A stretch of 64,000 nt of DNA from Competibacter_A sp037045535 (GTDB taxonomy: Bacteria > Pseudomonadota > Gammaproteobacteria > Competibacterales > Competibacteraceae), in assembly GCA_037045535.1 (NCBI GenBank), contig JBAOHI010000027.1:205394-269393 (forward strand). Reading direction: 5' to 3'. The position numbers and the translations under genes were made by a program. Below, piece by piece: positions 54,609-63,130 of the stretch. Position 1 is the stretch's first letter; each line of letters begins with the position of its first letter. A model generated the notes under the pieces. It was not told where the DNA came from. It did no database searches and saw nothing but the letters and a program-made list of their open reading frames with translations.

Positions 54609-55772
54609 TTAAAACAACTTGAAGATGTACCCCAATAGGGCGGCGGCTGAGCACAGCAAGGCGATTACGCCAACCGTCAGTGCCAAATTAGCCCGCTTGG
54701 CCGGGGAATTACCACCGACATCGGCGGTGATGTTGGAAACGGCCTGCTGGACGGATCGTTCGCTGGCCTCCCGCGCGATGGTTTCGATGACAGGTTGGAT
54801 ATTGGATCGGACCATTTGCATGATCTGGTGCTTGAATTCCGGCGTGCCGGTCATTATCCCCAGGGTTTCCTTGCTTTGCTGGCCGATCTGGATTTCGATT
54901 TGCTTCAACAGTTCATCGCGATTGATTTCTAACCCGCGAGTGACATTGCGTTGTGAAACCCCTTCGCTAACCTCGCGAGCCGCTTGTTCCGCCACAGCCC
55001 GGGCGCTTTCCTGGGCAGCGGTACGCGCCGTGCGCTCGGCGGTTCCACGGGCAATTTCGGTGGCGACCTGCTTGGCAGCTTCCTGAGCGGCACGCACCGC
55101 CGCATGTGCCGCGCGCCGACCCAAATCCTCGGAAACGTTGCGAGCGGTCTGCATGGCGATTTCGCGAGTCAGATTGGGTACGAGTTCCTGGACGATATCG
55201 CGAGCGACTTTTTCGGCTGCCGCCCAAGCAACCCGTTCGGCAAGTTGTTCGACCTCGCTAGTACCGGTCGTGGCAGGTGGAGCAGCCGGCGTGGCGGCGG
55301 GTGGAATCGAGATTGGCGGTGCGGATACCTTTTCGACCACCGGCGGCAGGGGAATGGCCGGCAGCGGCGGAGTCGCCGATTCCTCAATCAAGATGGCGGC
55401 GGTGCCTTCTCCGACCGAATGCAGAACCGCATCGAGCTGGTCGGGAGTATAGGGCTTTGAGAGAAAGCCAATCGCGCCACTTTGCTTGGCATCCCGTTTA
55501 TCCTCGTCGGTGGCATTGGCGGAACACATGATAATGGGTGACGAATTCTCGGGATTTTCCCCCGTAATGGCTCGACTGGTCTCGAAACCATCCATGCCCG
55601 GCATCATGACATCCATGAAGATGATGTCGGGCTTTTTGTTATCCAAGTATTTGATGCAATCCTCGCCGGATCCTACCCAATCGACCTCGATACCGCGCTC
55701 AAGCAGCAGCTTGCGTAAGGTCAGGTGGGCAACTTTGGAATCGTCCACCACCAGCGCCTTCTTGATATTCAT
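54609..55772 (-). CDS. response regulator with alanine-rich rod and C-terminal membrane anchor
   Basis: 387 residues behind a perfect AGGAGG site. An intact receiver domain (1-120): acidic pocket VVDDSK, Asp54 in IIFMDVMMPGMDG, and Lys in FLSKPYTP. A Pro/Ala linker (about 130-170) is followed by a long Ala/Arg/Glu-rich helical region (about 175-290) with repeated phrases such as AAEKVARDI, AAHAAVRAAQEAAKQVA and AERTARTAAQESARAVAEQAAREV, a second helical part (about 290-350), and one C-terminal hydrophobic helix (about 363-383) ending FKLF. No DNA-binding or enzyme output is visible. It is best described as a tail-anchored receiver protein with a rod; the topology is inferred. A strong promoter lies upstream. 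Confidence 0.85.
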   Translation of the reverse strand: MNIKKALVVDDSKVAHLTLRKLLLERGIEVDWVGSGEDCIKYLDNKKPDIIFMDVMMPGMDGFETSRAITGENPENSSPIIMCSANATDEDKRDAKQSGAIGFLSKPYTPDQLDAVLHSVGEGTAAILIEESATPPLPAIPLPPVVEKVSAPPISIPPAATPAAPPATTGTSEVEQLAERVAWAAAEKVARDIVQELVPNLTREIAMQTARNVSEDLGRRAAHAAVRAAQEAAKQVATEIARGTAERTARTAAQESARAVAEQAAREVSEGVSQRNVTRGLEINRDELLKQIEIQIGQQSKETLGIMTGTPEFKHQIMQMVRSNIQPVIETIAREASERSVQQAVSNITADVGGNSPAKRANLALTVGVIALLCSAAALLGYIFKLF

Positions 55773-55803
55773 GCAAACCTCCTAACGGTATCAAAGTTGT
55801 TTA

Positions 55804-55832
55804 GTTATATTGGACGCGATGCGGTTTTTCAA
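55804..55832 (-). promoter_or_regulatory. sigma-70 promoter of the anchored response regulator gene
   Basis: On the minus strand TTGAAA (55827-55832), a 17-base spacer, and TATAAC (55804-55809). Both hexamers match consensus at five of six positions with ideal spacing. The start point would be about 25 bases upstream of the ATG. Confidence 0.7.
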
Positions 55833-55873
55833 CGACCGCGAAGCCTGAATCCTAGTGGGGACGCAAAAAATGT

Positions 55874-55887
55874 CTCGCAATTGCGAG
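55874..55887. promoter_or_regulatory. 14-base perfect palindrome, possible operator
   Basis: CTCGCAATTGCGAG lies about 40 bases upstream of the -35 of the response regulator promoter and about 130 bases before the small gene at 56 kb. A perfect palindrome in a divergent intergenic region fits a dimeric regulator site; no partner is known. Confidence 0.35.
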
Positions 55888-56013
55888 CGTACCAAATTAT
55901 ATTAATAAGTAATTGGAACCCACTTTGGATGCATGGATGTACATCTCCCTAACTTTTAGTCACCCCTTTTGGGTGGCGCCCCTTTGCGAACTCCCATTGT
56001 GAGGAATCCCGTT

Positions 56014-56331
56014 ATGAAGAGAACCGTGTTCGCGCTCGTCCTTCCGCCCGCGGCCGTTGTCCGTTATGGCTGCGTTTCCTGCACTGCTGCTCCCATCGGC
56101 GTTTTCTGGTTGAGCAGTCTGACTAGTATCGCGTATGGCCTCGCCAACGCGCTGACCGGTCCCGTCGCGTTGGGTGTTGTGATGTGGCTGATCGCGACGG
56201 CCTGGGCGCGCTTGGTAATCCGGGGCGTGGAAAGCGATACATTGCGGCGTGAAGATAGCACGCAAGCGCAGCTGGCGATACCGCGCCTGGACGAGACCGA
56301 TCCATTTGCCCAGCTTCGTGCTAATTCCTGA
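56014..56331 (+). CDS. small hypothetical membrane protein
   Basis: 105 residues with GAGGAAT before the ATG. The first 25 residues are hydrophobic, and a second segment (GPVALGVVMWLIATAWARLVI, in part, about 50-70) is a likely membrane helix. The C-terminus is charged and cytosolic-like (RREDSTQAQLAIPRLDETDPF). I do not recognise it. It converges with secF, with a terminator between. Confidence 0.55.
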   Translation: MKRTVFALVLPPAAVVRYGCVSCTAAPIGVFWLSSLTSIAYGLANALTGPVALGVVMWLIATAWARLVIRGVESDTLRREDSTQAQLAIPRLDETDPFAQLRANS

Positions 56332-56355
56332 TGATGATGCCATGCGGCGGTGGTG

Positions 56356-56384
56356 AAAAACTGGAGGGAGGCCGTTAGCCTCCC
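56356..56384 (-). terminator. rho-independent terminator after secF
   Basis: Read on the minus strand, GGGAGGC and GCCTCCC (56378-56384 and 56366-56372) form a 7-base stem with a five-base loop, followed by TCCAGTTTTTC. It lies 10 bases after the secF stop. Confidence 0.65.
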
Positions 56385-56393
56385 ACGCCGGTT

Positions 56394-57338
56394 TTAGGGA
56401 CGATCGTCGGCAGTTTCCTTCGCTCTCGGTAGTAGATCTTCCCGGCTGACGCCCAGATACAGGGCGCTGGCGCTGGCGATGTAGATAGATGAGTAGGTGC
56501 CCACTACGATGCCGACGATCATGGCGATGGAAAAACCGTGCATCACCACGCCGCCGAAAAAGTACATCACGATGACCGACAGCAGAGTCACGAAGCTGGT
56601 CATGGTAGTGCGCGAGAGCGTCTCGTTGATCGATAGATTCATGATCTCCGCAGATGAACCCTTGCGCCGCTTACGGAAATTCTCGCGGATGCGGTCCAGC
56701 ACCACCACGGTGTCGTTGACGGAGTAGCCGATGACTGCCAGCACCGCCGCCAGCACTGTCAGGTCGAACTCGATCTGGAACAGCGAAAACCAGCCAACGG
56801 TGAAAACCACATCATGGACGGTGGCGGCGATGGTGCCGACCGCCAGCCGCCACTCGAACCGGAACATGACGTAGACCAAAGATACCCGCGAGCGCGCCCA
56901 AGTGCCGCCAGCCCGCCCTGTTCGATCAATTCGCTGACCGACCTGCGGCCCGACGAACTCCGCCCGCGCCAGCGTGGCGCCGGAACCGTCCTCGGCGCCT
57001 TGCAGGGCGTGCAGCACATCGTTGCTCAGGGTGGCGGCGTTGCGCTGTTCATCGCGGGGCGGGATGCGGATCAGCACATCGTGAGAGGTACCGAAGTGCT
57101 GGGTTTGCGCGTCACCGAAGCCGGCCTTGGCGAGTGTCTCGCGGACTTCGGGAATTTCCACAGGTTGCGGATACTGCACCTCAATCACGGTGCCGCCGGT
57201 GAAGTCCAGCCCCAGGTTCATGCCTCGCACCAGCAGCGAGCCCACCGCGATCAGTAGCACGATGATGGACCAGGCCATGGCCAGCTTGCGCCAGCGTAGA
57301 AAATCGATGTTGGTGCCGTAAAGACTGAATCGCCACAT
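56394..57338 (-). CDS. secF: protein translocase subunit SecF
   Basis: 314 residues; the SecD partner that uses proton force to complete export. The N-terminal helix, LDFTGGTVIEVQ, and the C-terminal helices with GYSVNDTVVVLDRIRENFRK and MTSFVTLLSVIVMYFFGG are typical. Residues 135-153 (56880-56936) read QRIDRTGRAGGTWARSRVS, which does not match any SecF. In the next frame the same bases give ELIEQGGLAALG and then the start of membrane helix 2. Three surplus bases (one before GAATTG, one G in GGGCGC, one T in CTTTGG) explain this and keep the overall frame. As read, the helix would be disrupted by charges, so a sequence error is likely. Confidence 0.94.
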   Translation of the reverse strand: MWRFSLYGTNIDFLRWRKLAMAWSIIVLLIAVGSLLVRGMNLGLDFTGGTVIEVQYPQPVEIPEVRETLAKAGFGDAQTQHFGTSHDVLIRIPPRDEQRNAATLSNDVLHALQGAEDGSGATLARAEFVGPQVGQRIDRTGRAGGTWARSRVSLVYVMFRFEWRLAVGTIAATVHDVVFTVGWFSLFQIEFDLTVLAAVLAVIGYSVNDTVVVLDRIRENFRKRRKGSSAEIMNLSINETLSRTTMTSFVTLLSVIVMYFFGGVVMHGFSIAMIVGIVVGTYSSIYIASASALYLGVSREDLLPRAKETADDRP

Positions 57339-57356
57339 AACCGTATCCCGCTCCGT

Positions 57357-59228
57357 TCAGACGGCCAGCTTTTGCAGCTTGCGGCCGCCGTAGATGAGAT
57401 TGACCAGCGCTCGCGACCCGGTGACCGCCGTGAACATCGAGGTCACGATGCCGATGCTGAGCGTCACTGCGAAACCTTTGATCGGACCAGTGCCAAAACC
57501 GAACAGCATGATCGCCGCGATCAAGGTGGTCAGGTTGGAGTCGAGGATGGTGTCGAATGCCCGGTCGAAGCCAGCGTGGATTGCGGTCTGCGGGCTGTTA
57601 CCGTTGCGCAATTCCTCGCGGATACGTTCATAAATCAACACGTTGGCGTCCACCGCCATGCCCATCGTCAGTACGATGCCGGCAATGCCGGGCAGAGTGA
57701 GGGTGGCTTGTAGCATGGACAGCACCGCGATGAGCAGCACCACGTTAGCGGCCAGGGCGGCAGTGGCGATCAAGCCGAAACTCTTATAGCGCCACGTCAT
57801 GAACGCGGCGATCACCAGCAACGCGATGGCGGCAGCCTGAAAGCCTTGGGCAATATTTTCCTTACCGGCACTGGGACCGACTGTACGCTCCTCAATGATT
57901 TCGATGGGGCTGACCAGCGCGCCGGCCCGCAGCAGCAAGGCCAGATCACGGGCTTCGCGAGTGCTGTCCAAGCCGGTGATCTGGAAGCGCCGGCTCAGTC
58001 GGTCGCGAATGGTGGCAATGTTGATGACCTCCTCGACGGTATAGGCGCTTTTCTTCAGCTCGCCATCCACTCGCTTGGTTTCGGTCTTGTTCTCGATGAA
58101 TACCACCGCCATGCGTTTGCCGACATTGTCCTTGGTGGCATCTTCCATGCGCTTGGCGCCCTTGCCGTCCAGCGTGACGAACACCGCCGGGCCACCGCTT
58201 TGCTGATCCAGGCCGGAAGCAGCGTCAACGATGGAGTCGCCGGTCAACATGACCCGTTTTTGTAACAAAACCGGCCGACCCTGGCGATCCTTGTAGAGCC
58301 GCGAGTTAATCGGGATACGGCTGGTGGTGGCCGCTTGGTTCCAGTCGTTTTCCTCGTCCGCCAGCCGAAATTCCAGGGTGGCGGTGGCGCCGAGGATTTC
58401 CTTGGCGCGGGCGGTATCCTGCACACCGGGCAATTGCACCACGATGCGGTCGCTGCCCTGCTGTTGGATGATCGGTTCGGCCACACCGAGTTCGTTGACT
58501 CGGTTGCGCAGAGTCGTGATATTTTGTTGCAAGGCGAAATCACGTTTTTCCTTGATTTCGCGCTCGCCCAGAGTCAGCTTGAGACCCAGTGGGCCCGACT
58601 CGCTTTGTTGGAGGCTGGACAGATTCTTGCGCAAGATCGAGGCGGCCTTGTCGCGTTCCGCCGCATCTTTGAACTCCACCTGCACGCCGCCGGTCGCGAC
58701 CCGCCCGACGGAGGCGTATAGCACTTTCTCGGACCGTAACTGAGCGCGGACTTCCTCTACATAGCTATCTTCGATCTGCTTGATGGTGGCCTCCATGTCC
58801 ACCTGCATCAGAAAATGCACGCCACCGCGCAGATCGAGACCGAGATACATCGGGTTCAGGCCCAGCGCATGCAGTAAACGCGGTGCTGCCGAGGCCAAGT
58901 TGAGTGCGACGATATAATCGCGCCCCAGCTGGTCCTTGAGAATATCTGCGGCTTTGAGCTGTTCTTCTGGATCGGAGAAGCGGATCAGCAGGCGGTCGCC
59001 TTCCAGTTCCAATCGCTTGTGGGAAAGTCGATCAGTGTCGAGCAGCGCGGCGACGCGGCTTTGGAACGCGGTGTCGATGGGAATGTTGGCGCGCGCGCCG
59101 GAAATTTGCACCGCTGGATCCTCGCCGAATAGGTTCGGCAGGGCAAAGATCAGGCCCCAGAGCATGACCAAGCCGATCAGCGAGTATTTCCACCAGGGAT
59201 ATTGGTTCAGGGTGTGCGGAGTAGGCAT
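57357..59228 (-). CDS. secD: protein translocase subunit SecD
   Basis: 623 residues. N-terminal helix (YPWWKYSLIGLVMLWGLIFALPNLFGEDPAVQIS in parts), large periplasmic P1 domain (LGLDLRGGVHFLMQVD; ELGVAEPIIQQQGSDRIVVQLPGVQD in part), and five C-terminal helices with AGIVLTMGMAVDANVLIYERIREELRNG in part. SecD and SecF form the accessory complex of SecYEG. It begins 33 bases after yajC and ends 18 bases before secF. Confidence 0.97.
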   Translation of the reverse strand: MPTPHTLNQYPWWKYSLIGLVMLWGLIFALPNLFGEDPAVQISGARANIPIDTAFQSRVAALLDTDRLSHKRLELEGDRLLIRFSDPEEQLKAADILKDQLGRDYIVALNLASAAPRLLHALGLNPMYLGLDLRGGVHFLMQVDMEATIKQIEDSYVEEVRAQLRSEKVLYASVGRVATGGVQVEFKDAAERDKAASILRKNLSSLQQSESGPLGLKLTLGEREIKEKRDFALQQNITTLRNRVNELGVAEPIIQQQGSDRIVVQLPGVQDTARAKEILGATATLEFRLADEENDWNQAATTSRIPINSRLYKDRQGRPVLLQKRVMLTGDSIVDAASGLDQQSGGPAVFVTLDGKGAKRMEDATKDNVGKRMAVVFIENKTETKRVDGELKKSAYTVEEVINIATIRDRLSRRFQITGLDSTREARDLALLLRAGALVSPIEIIEERTVGPSAGKENIAQGFQAAAIALLVIAAFMTWRYKSFGLIATAALAANVVLLIAVLSMLQATLTLPGIAGIVLTMGMAVDANVLIYERIREELRNGNSPQTAIHAGFDRAFDTILDSNLTTLIAAIMLFGFGTGPIKGFAVTLSIGIVTSMFTAVTGSRALVNLIYGGRKLQKLAV

Positions 59229-59261
59229 TGAACGGGGGTTTCCGCGTGACGCCAGAGAGAG

Positions 59262-59612
59262 CTACAAGGTGCCTTTATAGGTGCCTTTAGGCATCAGCGA
59301 GCCGATGGCTTGCTTCTGAACCTTGATTTGCACCCCCTCGGCGATTTCCATTTGGATGAAGTTTTCGCCCACTTCGGTGATGCGGCCCAATACCCCACCA
59401 CCTGCGACGACCTCGTCACCCTTCTTGAGTCCGTCCACCATCTGCTTGTGCTCCTTCGCGCGCTTGGTCTGAGGACGAATCAACAAAAAATAGAACGCCG
59501 CGATCAGGATGATGGGAAACAGCAGATTCAGCAGACCCATGTCGCCGGCTGCCGGAGCGCTAGCTTGCTGGGCTACGGCGTCTCGAATCAGGATATTGAG
59601 AATGTGTTCCAT
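59262..59612 (-). CDS. yajC: preprotein translocase subunit YajC
   Basis: 116 residues from the ATG with GAGGAA upstream (MEHILNILIRDAVAQ). One membrane helix (about 26-45, LLFPIILIAAFYFLLIRPQ) followed by KRAKEHKQMVDGLKKGDEVVAGGGVLGRI in part, the conserved cytoplasmic domain. It joins SecDF in the translocon and lies in the usual tgt-yajC-secD-secF order. Confidence 0.95.
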   Translation of the reverse strand: MEHILNILIRDAVAQQASAPAAGDMGLLNLLFPIILIAAFYFLLIRPQTKRAKEHKQMVDGLKKGDEVVAGGGVLGRITEVGENFIQMEIAEGVQIKVQKQAIGSLMPKGTYKGTL

Positions 59613-59729
59613 GAGGGTTCCTCGCTGTTTGTTGGCTTTGCTTCGGGCACGCGTTTGCAGCAAATCGGAATCGCAGCGCCGATGCGAGTGGCGGAATTCG
59701 TGCGGGGGTGGATTGTCTCGGGGCCAATT

Positions 59730-60857
59730 TTAAGGCGCGTCATTATACACGGGCGAGGAAATTTGCCCGCGATTTTCGTAAAGCTCGGTTGCGAGCGCGT
59801 CCAACCGACCGTTGGCAATGGCATCTCGGAGATCGCGCATCAAATCCTGATAGTAGTGCAGATTGTGGATGGTGTTGAGCCGGGCACCGAGCGTTTCGTG
59901 GCACTGGTCCAGATGGCGCAGGTAGGCGCGGCTATAGTGACGACAGGTGTAACAGCTACAGGTTTCATCCAACGGGCGGGAGTCGGCGCGGTAACGGCTG
60001 TTGCGGATGCGGATATCACCATGACGGGTAAACAGATGGCCGTTGCGGGCGTTACGGGTGGGCAACACGCAATCGAACAAGTCGACCCCTCGCCGAACCG
60101 CTTCGATGATATCCTCGGGCTTGCCGACCCCCATCAAGTAGCGTGGCGCATGGGCGGGGAGCAGGGGCACGGTATGATCGAGGATGCCTAGTCGTTCGGC
60201 TGGCGGTTCTCCCACCGCCAGCCCACCGATGGCATAGCCGTCGAATCCCAACTCGCGCAAGCCTTCCGCCGAGATGTGACGCAGGTGTGGGTACATCCCG
60301 CCCTGGACGATGCCAAATAGCGCAGCCGTATGATCGCCATGGGCGATCTTGCTACGCCGTGCCCAGCGTAGCGACAGCTCCATCGATTGACGGGCTTCGG
60401 TTTCGGTGGCGGGGTAAGGCGTGCATTCGTCGAAAATCATGACGATGTCCGAACCAAGCGCCCGTTGGACCGCCATCGACTCCTCGGGTCCCAGAAACAC
60501 CACGCTGCCATCGATGGGTGACTGGAATTTCACCCCCGCCTCGGTGATCTTGCGAATCGCTGCCAAACTAAAAACCTGAAAGCCGCCAGAATCGGTCAAA
60601 ATCGGCCTATCCCAGTGCATGAAACCGTGTAGGCCGCCGTGATCGCCGATGATGGTGGTACCGGGCCGCAGCATCAGGTGAAAGGTATTGCCGAGGATGA
60701 TGTCGGCACCACTGGCACGCACCTCTTCTGGTGTCAGGGTTTTGACGGCGCCGTAAGTGCCGACTGGCATGAAAGCCGGGGTTTCCACCGTGCCGCGTGC
60801 AAAGCGTAATTGGCCGCGACGCGCGGCACCGTCGGTTTGGAGTACCTGAAAGTGCAT
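59730..60857 (-). CDS. tgt: queuine tRNA-ribosyltransferase
   Basis: 375 residues, as in E. coli. Exchanges G34 for preQ1 in GUN anticodon tRNAs. Catalytic Asp89 in ILTDSGGFQVFSL, the second Asp in GVDLFDCVLPTRNARNG, and the zinc site CSCYTC plus a downstream His (IHNLHYYQ) are all present. GIVQGGMYPHLR and GYAIGGLAVGEP are further signatures. It heads the yajC-secD-secF group; the gap to yajC is about 117 bases. Confidence 0.97.
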   Translation of the reverse strand: MHFQVLQTDGAARRGQLRFARGTVETPAFMPVGTYGAVKTLTPEEVRASGADIILGNTFHLMLRPGTTIIGDHGGLHGFMHWDRPILTDSGGFQVFSLAAIRKITEAGVKFQSPIDGSVVFLGPEESMAVQRALGSDIVMIFDECTPYPATETEARQSMELSLRWARRSKIAHGDHTAALFGIVQGGMYPHLRHISAEGLRELGFDGYAIGGLAVGEPPAERLGILDHTVPLLPAHAPRYLMGVGKPEDIIEAVRRGVDLFDCVLPTRNARNGHLFTRHGDIRIRNSRYRADSRPLDETCSCYTCRHYSRAYLRHLDQCHETLGARLNTIHNLHYYQDLMRDLRDAIANGRLDALATELYENRGQISSPVYNDAP

Positions 60858-60917
60858 CCGATGAAATGATATCGTTATCTTTGTAAGGGGTGTTTATCTT
60901 GAAGACAAAAAACTGAC

Positions 60918-60937
60918 CTGACAAGGTCGCTTGTCAG
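60918..60937. promoter_or_regulatory. inverted repeat between tgt and the DUF192 gene
   Basis: CTGACAAG-GTCG-CTTGTCAG is a perfect 8-base dyad with a 4-base centre, in the divergent region between tgt and the DUF192 gene. It could be an operator or an RNA hairpin; it overlaps a possible TTGTCA -35 of tgt on the minus strand. Confidence 0.35.
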
Positions 60938-60999
60938 TGATAGGGAAAAGGGATATACCCAGCGGTCCGGTTTTATGGTTTTCTCCGCGTGAGGTTCGC

Positions 61000-61438
61000 A
61001 TGAAAATCCGATTTGGTCGCGCCGCATGGGCCTTGGGACTGGCCGCGCTGGCAGTCGAAACAGCCGACGCTTTAGAGTTGGGACGGGTGACGGTTGGGGA
61101 GGCCACATTTCAAGTGGAAATAGTGCAAACTCCTCCAAGAGCGCGAACGCGGTTTGATGTTCCGCCGCGAATTACCCGAAGACCGAGGCATGCTGTTTGT
61201 GCAGCTGCCGGGACCGGCGGTGTTTTGGATGAAGAACACCTATATCCCCCTAGACTTACTATATTTCGATGAAACAGGGCGATTAGCGCAGGTTGAGGCG
61301 AACGCACCACCCTGCACGACGCCGATCTGCCCGATCTATCCCAGCGAGACGGCAACGATACGGTATATTCTGGAAATCAACGCCGGCCAAACTGCGCGAC
61401 GCGGTATTCACATCGGAGATCAGCTGCGGCTGGAGTGA
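61000..61438 (+). pseudogene. DUF192 family secreted protein, one frameshift
   Basis: GAGG lies before the ATG at 61000. A signal peptide-like N-terminus (MKIRFGRAAWALGLAALAVE) is followed by LGRVTVGEATFQVEIVQTP, then, in the second frame, ERERGLMFRRELPEDRGMLFV, FWMKNTYIPLDLLYF and the tail ILEINAGQTARRGIHIGDQL. This is DUF192, whose conserved features are RxxGLMxR and WMKNTxIPLD. The frames meet at 61131-61139, where one base is surplus. The corrected protein has about 145 residues. Its function is unknown; these are small extracytoplasmic beta proteins. Confidence 0.88.
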
Positions 61439-61451
61439 GCCATCATTGCGC

Positions 61452-61480
61452 CCGATGCGCCGCTTCCAATAGCGCATCGG
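61452..61480. terminator. hairpin between convergent genes
   Basis: CCGATGCGC (61452-61460) and GCGCATCGG (61472-61480) form a perfect 9-base stem with an 11-base loop between the DUF192 and PKD protein genes. No clear T-run follows, so termination is a guess from position. Confidence 0.45.
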
Positions 61481-61504
61481 ACGACCATTATGGCCTTGCT
61501 GCTA

Positions 61505-63130
61505 TTACTTTGTGACACTTACATTGTTGAGGGTGGCTGTGTCAAGTGTGCTGTTATCATGGCTGGTGACCACTAAGCCAACATACACGTTGGACACCAT
61601 GCTGATCGTACTGTAACCGATCTGTTCCCATTGACTGCCATCGGCTGATTGGTAGGCGGTGAACGTATCGCCGGCGCGTGTTAATCTCACCCAGTAGGGA
61701 GTGGCGGCCGCAGCGCCGGAAGTGTAATAACTTCTTCCACCCGTCCACGTCCGTCGTTGGAAAACCAATCCATTGGTTGGCGTTATCGCTACCGTCGCGT
61801 GGCGCGCGTTTGCGTCAAGGCTCTCGCGGATCATCACGCCTGCTTTAGCCCAAGAGTTGGTGTTGCCCAAGCTCCTAATCCGAGCGGTGATGGTGCCATC
61901 GCCGTTTAGCGATTGGTAGGCAAAACGGAAGGCGTCTACTCTGCCCCATATATCGGCACCCGATCCATTGAGAGTAAAGGTGCCGTTCGCATAGCTGGCA
62001 TCCCCCGTCAATCCTATGCTTCCGATATCGGCGCTCTGCCACGGGCTCGGTAAAGCGCCACTCCCTGTGACTGTCACCGTGCTGGATTTTGTATTGCTCC
62101 CGGCAGGGCCGCTAGCGGTGAGGTTGACAGTGTAGGCGCCTGCTTTCGCATAAGTGTGGGAAGGGTTTTGCAGAGTGCTTTTGGTGCCGTCACCGAAATT
62201 CCAGGACCAACCGGTTACGGTGTATTTCGATGAATTCGTGAAGTTCCACACCAAGGGATTACTTGCGCTGGGAGCGGCGCTGAAATTGGCCACCGGCGAT
62301 TTCGCATTGACCGTAATAGTGCTAGTTGCCGGCGGCTTATTGCTGCCACTGACCGTGAGCGTGACTGTATAGTTGGTGCTCAAAGTGGTGGTGTTATACG
62401 TTTTCACGAAGGTCTGAGCGGTCCCAACGGTCGTCGGGTTGGATCCGTCACCGAAATTCCAAGTCCGGGAAGTATTGCCGGTTGAGGTGTCCGTCAAAGT
62501 CACCGTGAACGGTGCGTCACCGGTCGTGCCCGGACTGACATTGAAGCTAGCAACCGGCGCCGTAGAGGTTGAGGAAGCTACTGAAATAAGATTGGACTTG
62601 GTGGTGGTGGTAGTGCCGCCCGGGCCGGTGGCGGTGAGACTGACGGTATAGGTTCCTGCCACCGCATAGATATGTGAAGGATTTTGCTGAGTGCTTGTGG
62701 TGCTGTCACCGAAATTCCAGGACCAAGCTGTCGCGTTGGTTGAGCTGTCGGTGAAATTGACTGTCAGCGGGGCAACACCGCTCGTTGGGCTGGCGCTAAA
62801 AGCGACTGTCGGAGCGGCGGTGATGGTGGTGCTCACCTCGTTGGAATAACCGCTGCTGTTCCCTGCGCTATCGAATGCCTTGATCGTGAAATAATAGGTT
62901 CCAGCCGACAGATCAGGGGTCGTGTACGTGGTTCCAGTGATCGGATTTCCAGATGCGTCGGTGAGCGCGACGGTTGTGTAGTTTCCGCTGGACGGCCCGT
63001 AATAGACGCCATAACTGGTTGCGCCGGAGCTCGTATTCCACGCTAAGTTCACGACCTTGGCCTGGGCGTCGACAATGGAGATAAGCAGCATAGCCGCCAA
63101 TCCCATGAGGAAGATTGCCCTTGTAATCAT
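61505..63130 (-). CDS. secreted PKD-domain surface protein
   Basis: About 541 residues from MITRAIFLMGLAAML, which starts a signal peptide ending about residue 24 (IVDAQAK); longer in-frame starts exist but would bury the signal peptide. Domains: a fibronectin III-like segment (about 25-105, VNLAWNTSSGATSYGVYYG), three PKD domains with the WxWNFGD or WNFGDG hallmark (about 107-195, 200-285, 290-365), and a C-terminal jelly-roll of the DUF1349 or concanavalin type (about 375-541, AKAGVMIRESLDANARHATV in part). PKD plus such a lectin-like domain suggests carbohydrate binding on the cell surface or a secreted accessory. No catalytic domain is visible. Confidence 0.85.
   Translation of the reverse strand: MITRAIFLMGLAAMLLISIVDAQAKVVNLAWNTSSGATSYGVYYGPSSGNYTTVALTDASGNPITGTTYTTPDLSAGTYYFTIKAFDSAGNSSGYSNEVSTTITAAPTVAFSASPTSGVAPLTVNFTDSSTNATAWSWNFGDSTTSTQQNPSHIYAVAGTYTVSLTATGPGGTTTTTKSNLISVASSTSTAPVASFNVSPGTTGDAPFTVTLTDTSTGNTSRTWNFGDGSNPTTVGTAQTFVKTYNTTTLSTNYTVTLTVSGSNKPPATSTITVNAKSPVANFSAAPSASNPLVWNFTNSSKYTVTGWSWNFGDGTKSTLQNPSHTYAKAGAYTVNLTASGPAGSNTKSSTVTVTGSGALPSPWQSADIGSIGLTGDASYANGTFTLNGSGADIWGRVDAFRFAYQSLNGDGTITARIRSLGNTNSWAKAGVMIRESLDANARHATVAITPTNGLVFQRRTWTGGRSYYTSGAAAATPYWVRLTRAGDTFTAYQSADGSQWEQIGYSTISMVSNVYVGLVVTSHDNSTLDTATLNNVSVTK

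Noticed and set aside
59310..60191. 293-codon open frame on the plus strand
   Set aside because: Antisense to yajC and tgt, both well conserved.
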